From assembly GCF_014655595.1 (NCBI RefSeq), contig NZ_BNBL01000005.1:248001-312000 (forward strand): DNA of 64,000 bases. The letters run 5' to 3'. Both the position numbers and the translations under genes were made by a program. A model generated the notes under the pieces. The model made no database searches, had not been told where the DNA came from, and was given only the letters and a program-made list of their open reading frames with translations. This stretch comes from Streptomyces griseocarneus (lineage in GTDB: Bacteria > Actinomycetota > Actinomycetes > Streptomycetales > Streptomycetaceae). Shown one piece after another: positions 58,913 through 64,000 of this stretch. Position 1 is the first letter of the stretch; each line of letters begins with the position of its first letter.

Positions 58913-60037
58913 TCACCCGTCGAAGGCCCGCCACGGGAGGCCAAGCCGGCCAAGCGGGTGCAGCGCGCTGCGGTGATGGGCACCTATGCAGACCTCGGCC
59001 TTGTCCTTGTCCCAGCCGGCCGCAACCGTGGCGACGAGCCCGGGGCCGACGAAGAAGTCCGTCGGGGCTACGGGCGAGAGGAATGACCGCAGGGGAACGC
59101 GTTGCAGACAGTCCTCGAGCTGCGGCAGGAAACGCCTGGGAAGGTCGAAGGAAATGGCCCGGTAGGGGGCGGTGATCGCGGCCTCTTTCAAGGTGAACTG
59201 CAGGAGGAAACTGCTCAGAGGTTCCTGCTCGGCCACGGGCCGGTGGTCCTCGCCGCGGTGATCCTCAAGCCATACGGGGGGATCGATGTTGGTGTCGTCC
59301 TCCGCCCGGGGTATCGACCAGGTCCAGCCGCCCTGGCATTCAACACCGAAGACAAGGAGCCCCGCGCCGCTCTCCGGACGCAATTCGTGGATCGGCACGA
59401 TCCGGTTGTAGCCCCCCATGATGGCCGGCCTCCGCGCAGCCAGCCGATAGAAGTCGGCCAGTTCCCTGGGCATGAAGTCGGGCATGTCGACGGACAGCGG
59501 CTGTGGGTGAGTCGATGGGTACCAGCTGGTGACGAAGCGCTCCAGGGCCCTGCCGGGAGCCGTTCCCACGTCACCGAGCCAGCCCAGATCAGGGAGAGGA
59601 GGGGGCGGCGTGGCCGGGGGCCTTACCAAGTCGAGGGTCTCGCGGCTCAGCGGCGGGCTGATGGTGAGGTGGCAGCGGGCGAGTACGTCCTCGCTGGTCT
59701 CGCACATCGAGACGCGCACGACGCCGAGGTACAGGCAGGCGCCGTGAAGGCGTACGAAGAGGTGGACGGGCAGCTCCGGCGGGGACCCTGCTGTGGTGAA
59801 GGGCATGGGGCCCATGAGCCGCGACGTGACCGGAGCGGGAGCAGGTCCGATCAGACGGAACTCCTCGGCGTTCCACACCCCGCTGGCCGACGGGTCGTCG
59901 CCGGCCACCGCAATGACGACCGTTGATGAGCTCCCGAGGGCAACAGTGGCGCCGGATACAGGGAACGTATCCGCGTCGGGACCGGCCAGGCCGATGGCCT
60001 CGGTCTCCTCGACGCGGTCCAAGGGGGTCAGCTGCAC
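58913..60037 (-). CDS. Hypothetical protein (SMI1/SUKH-like by pattern)
   Basis: A 374-residue cytoplasmic protein. Parts such as MPDFMPRELADFYRLAARRP, VPIHELRPESGAGLLVFGVE and QGGWTWSIPRAEDDTNIDPP recall SUKH-superfamily proteins, which often neutralise polymorphic toxins; the pattern match is loose. The N-terminus holds other beta strands (STVVIAVAGDDPSASGVW). GTG 60037 is the start. No toxin gene is close. Confidence 0.6.
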   Translation of the reverse strand: MQLTPLDRVEETEAIGLAGPDADTFPVSGATVALGSSSTVVIAVAGDDPSASGVWNAEEFRLIGPAPAPVTSRLMGPMPFTTAGSPPELPVHLFVRLHGACLYLGVVRVSMCETSEDVLARCHLTISPPLSRETLDLVRPPATPPPPLPDLGWLGDVGTAPGRALERFVTSWYPSTHPQPLSVDMPDFMPRELADFYRLAARRPAIMGGYNRIVPIHELRPESGAGLLVFGVECQGGWTWSIPRAEDDTNIDPPVWLEDHRGEDHRPVAEQEPLSSFLLQFTLKEAAITAPYRAISFDLPRRFLPQLEDCLQRVPLRSFLSPVAPTDFFVGPGLVATVAAGWDKDKAEVCIGAHHRSALHPLGRLGLPWRAFDG

Positions 60038-60149
60038 CCGGCAAGGGTACTCGGGAGACGATCAGCCATTACCGGAAGTACACCGCAGCGAACGGGACTG
60101 CCGACAGGCGGACACGGCCTTCGCCGCGTTGAACGGGTGGTCGCAGGGC

Positions 60150-61007
60150 TCATGGACGTCCGGCCGGTGTCACTACCGCCGGTAATAGCGGTGGCCGGGC
60201 GATGTCGGGCACCGAGGAGACGCCATGGGCTGCTGGGCCGACTCCGGTGAGGCTGTCGTCGCCGGTTCGCGGGGGCTGCCGGGCGAACGAGGCATGTCGC
60301 CAGTGCTCGACCGACCGGAGCAGGTCGCGGCCCACGTGCTCGAGAAGCTCACCCATGTTTCTCAGCCGGTCCCCGGCAGGTGTCTCGGTCCCGAGGAGGC
60401 CTGCGCCGTCACGGGCGGTCTCGGCGAGGACGGCGGTCAGCCGGGCACTGACCAGCATGGATCGGTACCACACGCCCTCATCGATGACGTACCGGTCGCG
60501 CCGCTGCCCGGCGTCGCGCTCGCGCCGGATCAGTGCCTGCCCCTCAAGGTAGCCGACAGCCTTGGAGATCGATGCCGGGCTGACGCGCAGCCGCTGGACG
60601 AGGTCGGCGGCGGTGACACTTCCCGAGTCGGTGGTGTACAGGCAGACGAGCACGCCGGCCGCCATCCGCGTCAACCCCAGATCGACCAGGACCTGCGTGA
60701 GCCGCTTGTCGTAGTCGCGCACCGCTCCCGCGTCCCGCCCGTAGGTGGCGGTGGCGGAGGCAGCGGTGGAGGTGGTGGCCGGCGGGACGCACGTACCGGA
60801 GCGTCTGCCCCGCCGCGCACGTAGCCCGGTTGCGTGGTGCGCACGGTCTGCGCGGTACTCGATGGGACCGCCGTTGCGCATCACTTCCCTGGTGATGGTC
60901 GACGTCGACCGGTCCAGGCGTTTGGCGATGTCGGCGTAGGAGAGCCCGCCGGCCAGTCCGGCGGCGATGTGCCGGCGCTCCTGCTGCGTCAGTCTGCTTC
61001 CCGGCAT
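60150..61007 (-). CDS. Regulator combining an IS30-type HTH and a GbsR/MarR domain
   Basis: A 285-residue protein. Residues 1-50 are a transposase-type helix-turn-helix, LTQQERRHIAAGLAGGLSYA then KRLDRSTSTITREVMRNGG, as at the start of IS30 transposases. A low-complexity Thr/Ala stretch (TCVPPATTSTAASATATY) links to a GbsR/MarR-type winged helix: LTRMAAGVLVCLYTTDSGSV, LRVSPASISKAVGYLEGQAL and a wing RRERDAGQRRDRYV. The C-terminal part is helical. ATG 61007 follows GAGGTGACC. The target is unknown. Confidence 0.8.
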   Translation of the reverse strand: MPGSRLTQQERRHIAAGLAGGLSYADIAKRLDRSTSTITREVMRNGGPIEYRADRAHHATGLRARRGRRSGTCVPPATTSTAASATATYGRDAGAVRDYDKRLTQVLVDLGLTRMAAGVLVCLYTTDSGSVTAADLVQRLRVSPASISKAVGYLEGQALIRRERDAGQRRDRYVIDEGVWYRSMLVSARLTAVLAETARDGAGLLGTETPAGDRLRNMGELLEHVGRDLLRSVEHWRHASFARQPPRTGDDSLTGVGPAAHGVSSVPDIARPPLLPAVVTPAGRP

Positions 61008-61396
61008 CGGTGGTCACCTCGTGCGGTCCGGAGTCGGGTACCAGTGTGCGTTCACGAGTGGCTCGTTGCAACGACACCGCGATTTCTTTGCATTAACCAT
61101 CAAGGTCATTGCAATAGATTCTGCGCGCCGACCTGCCGATTCGTATGAACTGCGCTCGTATTTCATTGACGTTGGAGTGAACGCGACGTAGCTTTTCCTG
61201 CGTGACGAAGGCTGTGAAGCCGTAAGGATTCGCAGAAACCTTCACAGTGAGCCGGCAATGACCAGCGCCGCTCGAGGCTTTCGCCGAAATCCTCGCCGGT
61301 CCTTCCTGGTCATTCGTGTTCGCCCGCTCCTGCGCGCAGCGTTCTCGTGACCAGGGGCAGCCGCACCGGCTGCCCGTCGAGCCAAAGGGGAAACGC
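61008..61396. other. 389-base divergent region with an A+T-rich promoter stretch
   Basis: Between 61075 and 61180 A+T rises noticeably, and TTGCAAC, TTGCATTAA and TTGCAAT recur at 61066, 61088 and 61109. It probably holds the promoters of the IS30-HTH regulator and the exported SH3 protein. No gene is seen. Confidence 0.4.
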
Positions 61397-61786
61397 ATGA
61401 GTGTGAACAGAGGGAAGGCAGGGCTTGTCGCCGCGGCCGTGGTGCCGCTGCTGATGGCCTCGGCGACCGTGGCGGTCACAGCGCCTTCGGCCAGTGCCGA
61501 TACCAGTGGGGCCAACGCCTGCTCCCACCCCACCTGGTCCAACAAGTCCCCGGGCAACGGCACGCCCAAGGGGGACGGGGCCAAGATCCGCACGGGTCCC
61601 AGCGAGGACTGCTCCGTGGTCAAGGAGGTCTCCGGCGGCACGGTGCTGCAATACCACTGCTGGGTGGAGAACGACCACGGCCACAAGTGGACCCACGTCC
61701 GCGTCGATGGCAAGGACATCAACGGATGGGTCTACAACGACCGTCTGGACGACGGCGGTTCCAAGCACCCGGCCAACAAGTGCTGA
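61397..61786 (+). CDS. Exported SH3-domain protein
   Basis: A 129-residue exported protein. Signal peptide 1-36 (AGLVAAAVVPLLMASATVAV, cut near ASA-DTS). The mature part is an SH3-like domain: KIRTGPSEDCSVVKEVSGGT, YHCWVENDHGHKWTHVRVDG, INGWVYNDRL. Such domains in streptomycetes bind wall peptides or simply act as envelope parts. ATG 61397 follows AAAGGGGAAA. A very strong hairpin follows. Confidence 0.85.
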   Translation: MSVNRGKAGLVAAAVVPLLMASATVAVTAPSASADTSGANACSHPTWSNKSPGNGTPKGDGAKIRTGPSEDCSVVKEVSGGTVLQYHCWVENDHGHKWTHVRVDGKDINGWVYNDRLDDGGSKHPANKC

Positions 61787-61803
61787 CCTTGTCACCATGA
61801 CCA

Positions 61804-61845
61804 GCAGTGGGTGGAGCTGACGCGAACGTCGGCTCCACCCACTGC
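61804..61845. terminator. Bidirectional hairpin terminator
   Basis: GCAGTGGGTGGAGC pairs with GCTCCACCCACTGC over 14 bp. The inner part TGACG/CGTCG extends the stem to 19 bp with a CGAA tetraloop. It lies between the convergent SH3 and DUF1772 genes and can serve both. Confidence 0.95.
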
Positions 61846-61857
61846 GCACGTCCCCTT

Positions 61858-62418
61858 TCAAGCGCGCCTGAACCTCTCGGTACGTTCCGGCGGGGGCATT
61901 GTTTTTCCTACCGCAAGCCCGACACTGCCGGTGTCGCTCGCCTGCCTGCCTGCCCCCTGTCCGCCTGCCTGCCGCAGGGCAAGAGAGATCAGGACGGCGA
62001 AGGCAGCTATGGCAGTGCAGGTACGGGCATCGTTGAACAGCTCCCAGCGGCGCAGGATCTCCGCATGGCCGGCCGGCGGCGTGGTGGCGGCCCACTGCTT
62101 GATGCGGCCGTTGATCGGGACATTCCCGAACCGGGTGATCAGGAAGGACGCGACGGTCAGGAGCCCTGCCGTGGCTGCGAGGACCCGGGCCCGTTCGCGT
62201 GTCAGGGCGGCCAGGGCGAGGGCACTGAGAGCCGAGACCGCCATCGCCCCCTGCATGGTGATCCCGTTCATCTTCATCAGCTCGGTGTGGAAGTCGAGTC
62301 TCATGTCGATCGGCACGGAGTTGAAGGTCGGGACGAGGTTGGCGGCGCCGTAGCCGAAGGCTCCGGCGAGCAGACCAGTGGACAGCAGGGACAAGCCCAG
62401 GAGGAGCCGGGTGCGCAT
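61858..62418 (-). CDS. DUF1772-type membrane protein
   Basis: A 186-residue protein with four membrane helices (RLLLGLSLLSTGLLAGAFGY, GAMAVSALSALALAALT, VLAATAGLLTVASFLI, TAIAAFAVLISLALR). NVPINGRIKQWAATTPP with the conserved NVPLN-type motif is diagnostic. ATG 62418 is assumed; a GTG at 62427 overlaps the upstream stop codon (GTGA) and would be coupled. It lies just after the maleylpyruvate-isomerase-like gene, so the two are one operon. Function unknown. Confidence 0.8.
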   Translation of the reverse strand: MRTRLLLGLSLLSTGLLAGAFGYGAANLVPTFNSVPIDMRLDFHTELMKMNGITMQGAMAVSALSALALAALTRERARVLAATAGLLTVASFLITRFGNVPINGRIKQWAATTPPAGHAEILRRWELFNDARTCTAIAAFAVLISLALRQAGGQGAGRQASDTGSVGLAVGKTMPPPERTERFRRA

Positions 62419-62423
62419 ATCGT

Positions 62424-63086
62424 TCACGCTTCGTTGGCGGGTCGGGTGAAACGGCTGCTCAGCTCTCCTCGGAGCCGGCCGTCCGGAAGCCTGCGACCGT
62501 AGGCCAGCAGCAGGAGGTCCTGGGCGGCGCCGAACACGGGCGAGCCGGAGCCGTACGACCAGTCGAGGTCCTCGGCGTACAGCCGTACGCCGTCGAGATC
62601 GGCGCCGAAGAACTTCAGGCTGCTGGGCCGGATCTCGTCGAGCAGGATGCGCAGCCGGTCCTCGGGGACGCGCCGGTCGAGGCCGAGAGCGACGGTGATG
62701 TCCAGCCCGTGCACCACGTCGTGGCCGAGCGCCGCCGCGAACCCGCCGACCGGTGGTGTCCAGGGGTGGTGGGCGTTGTCCCGCAGGAAGGCGGTGAGTG
62801 CGGTGGTGGAATGGGCGGCCGCATCCCTGCGTGCGACCCGGTCGGTCATACGGTGAAGGTTCCCGCGCGCCTTGACCAACTCGCCGAGCGTCACGGGCAA
62901 GGAGAGCCGGAACCCCATCGACATGTGCGCCGCGACCTCGCGAACGCGCCATCCCACGCAGAGGCTCTGCTCGTTCCACTGCTCGGTTCGCAGAGTGTCG
63001 AACAGGTCGGCCAGTTCTCGGCGTTCCGCCGCGATCGCGGCCCTGGCCTCGGTGCTCCTCCCCTTGCGGGCTGTCGCGTTCTTCAT
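62424..63086 (-). CDS. Maleylpyruvate isomerase family (DinB-like) protein
   Basis: A 220-residue protein. The N-terminal four-helix DinB-like domain holds RRELADLFDTLRTEQWNEQS, SLCVGWRVREVAAHMSMGF and FAAALGHDVVHGLDITVALG, with His residues in AAHM and GHDVVHG in metal-ligand positions. This is the group annotated TIGR03083 / maleylpyruvate isomerase, many of which use mycothiol. ATG 63086 is the start. With the DUF1772 gene it forms an overlapping pair, divergent from a LysR gene. Confidence 0.85.
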   Translation of the reverse strand: MKNATARKGRSTEARAAIAAERRELADLFDTLRTEQWNEQSLCVGWRVREVAAHMSMGFRLSLPVTLGELVKARGNLHRMTDRVARRDAAAHSTTALTAFLRDNAHHPWTPPVGGFAAALGHDVVHGLDITVALGLDRRVPEDRLRILLDEIRPSSLKFFGADLDGVRLYAEDLDWSYGSGSPVFGAAQDLLLLAYGRRLPDGRLRGELSSRFTRPANEA

Positions 63087-63157
63087 GCGATCAAGCCTGC
63101 GGCCGGCCGAACGATAGCGCCAGTAGATAGTTCTGCTGATACCTAGAATCGTTGCTT

Positions 63158-64000
63158 ATGGAACTTCGTCAGCTGCGCTACTTCGTCTGTGTCGTCGAGG
63201 AGGGTGGCTTCACCCGGGCCGCCGCCCGGCTGCACCTGGCCCAGCCCGGCCTCAGCGCCCAGATCCGGCAGTTGGAGAAGGAGCTGGGACAGCCCCTGCT
63301 CGACCGCTCCAGCCGGTCGGTGACCCTGACCGAGGTGGGCCGGGCGGTCCTCCCCTACGCCCGCGCCGCACTGGCCGCTGCGGACGCGGTGCAGCAGACA
63401 GTGGATGCCTACACGGGGCTGCTGCGCGGCCGGGTCACGCTCGGCCTGGTCTCCGGCGCCACCGGCCACGCCTTCGACATCGCCGCTTTGCTGGCGGACT
63501 TCCACGACGCCCACCCCTCAGTGGAGGTGGCTCTCACCGAGGACACCACGGAGCGGATGCAGGCCGCGCTCCTGGCCGGCGAGCTCGACATCGCCGTTCT
63601 CGGGACGGCAGAGGAGGTGCCTCCGCCCGGAGCGGCCTTCCAGATAGTGATCGACGTCCCGCTGGTTGCCGCTGTCGCGCCCGGCGATCCGCTTCTCGAC
63701 CGCGTCGACGGTACGAGCGTCCCGCTTGCCGATCTCCGCGATCGGCCGCTGATCTGCCTGCCGCGCGGCACCGGGGTGCGCGCGGCGCTCGAACGCGGCT
63801 GTGCGCAGGCAGGGTTCCGGCCCCGGGTCACCTTCGAGGCGGCAGCCCCGCACGTGCTCGCGCAACTCGCCGCGCGGGGCCTGGGCATCGCCGTGCTACC
63901 TGCCGGAGAGGACGGGTCCGCCCTCACCGGGCAGCTCCGCACCCTGCGGATCGTCCGGCCCGAGATGCGTGCCCGCATCGCGCTCGCCTGGCAGGCCACC
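63158..64000 (+). CDS. LysR-type transcriptional regulator (partial, cut by window edge)
   Basis: 281 codons are visible. The DNA-binding domain is MELRQLRYFVCVVEEGGFTR and RLHLAQPGLSAQIRQLEKEL. The co-inducer domain follows (RGRVTLGLVSGATGHAFDIA, LADFHDAHPSVEVALTED). The stop codon lies beyond the window. ATG 63158 has no strong ribosome-binding site but is at the expected family start. It is divergent from the isomerase/DUF1772 pair by 71 bases, the usual layout of a LysR regulator and its target. Confidence 0.9.
   Translation, partial: MELRQLRYFVCVVEEGGFTRAAARLHLAQPGLSAQIRQLEKELGQPLLDRSSRSVTLTEVGRAVLPYARAALAAADAVQQTVDAYTGLLRGRVTLGLVSGATGHAFDIAALLADFHDAHPSVEVALTEDTTERMQAALLAGELDIAVLGTAEEVPPPGAAFQIVIDVPLVAAVAPGDPLLDRVDGTSVPLADLRDRPLICLPRGTGVRAALERGCAQAGFRPRVTFEAAAPHVLAQLAARGLGIAVLPAGEDGSALTGQLRTLRIVRPEMRARIALAWQAT

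Overview
The window looks like chromosome from a Streptomyces or close relative. Coding frames have very high third-position G+C, GTG starts are common, TTA leucine codons are rare (seen in the sensor kinase and the S1-domain gene), and typical streptomycete families are present: a TipA-like MerR, secreted I36, SH3 and CAP proteins, DUF1232, a DpaL-type lyase and several degraded IS5 and IS630 copies. No rRNA operon, CRISPR array, prophage or complete biosynthetic cluster is visible. It reads as an accessory-rich chromosomal stretch where short regulator-plus-target modules alternate with secreted proteins and transposon debris. The last gene, a LysR regulator, and the first one are cut by the window edges.

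Layout. 0-10.4 kb: dienelactone hydrolase; a LysR regulator and diaminopropionate ammonia-lyase that share a 58-bp operator-like repeat in opposite orientations; an epimerase; a P-loop kinase; a free-standing EF-G domain IV-like protein; a DUF1232 protein; and an overlapping NarL-type sensor kinase and response regulator. 10.4-14 kb: three small exported cell-envelope proteins on the minus strand, then a carboxylesterase. 14-17 kb: a drug-efflux MFS gene with an NmrA-type reductase. 17-21.5 kb: small hypotheticals, MepB, a lone colicin-immunity-like gene, an exported CAP protein, and a serine-type tRNA-like gene whose anticodon arm does not fold. 21.5-30.5 kb: AraC with a lactate-permease-type transporter, an M4 peptidase homologue that has lost a zinc-binding histidine, an array of GCATGCC repeats, a lectin or neocarzinostatin-like exported protein, and a GH39-like glycosidase. 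30.5-36.4 kb: divergent ohrR and ohr around a clear palindrome, divergent MFS and ArsR genes, an I36 inhibitor behind a triple palindrome, and a lipoprotein.

36.4-45.5 kb: two membrane-anchored helical proteins flanking a HAD phosphatase, a lipoprotein with a frame-sensitive 7-bp repeat, a TipA-like MerR with its own operator promoter, an amidohydrolase, and a GAF-LuxR regulator. 45.5-55.2 kb: the most scarred part, with at least five IS5 or IS630 remnants, a methyltransferase fragment, a frameshifted membrane protein, an S1-domain protein, and a compact three-gene HTH / unknown / RelE-like module behind an 18-bp palindrome. 55.2-64 kb: a winged-helix regulator divergent from peptide deformylase across twin CTTTGCAAAG palindromes, an Eis-like acetyltransferase, a GbsR/MarR regulator fused to a transposase-type HTH, an exported SH3 protein with a strong terminator, and a DUF1772 plus maleylpyruvate-isomerase-like pair divergent from a LysR gene.

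The leading candidates for something new are the anticodon-less serine-type tRNA-like gene, the 52.3-53.2 kb three-gene module, the free-standing EF-G domain IV protein, and the RExxH M4 homologue. All family names come from reading motifs by eye. No database search was run.
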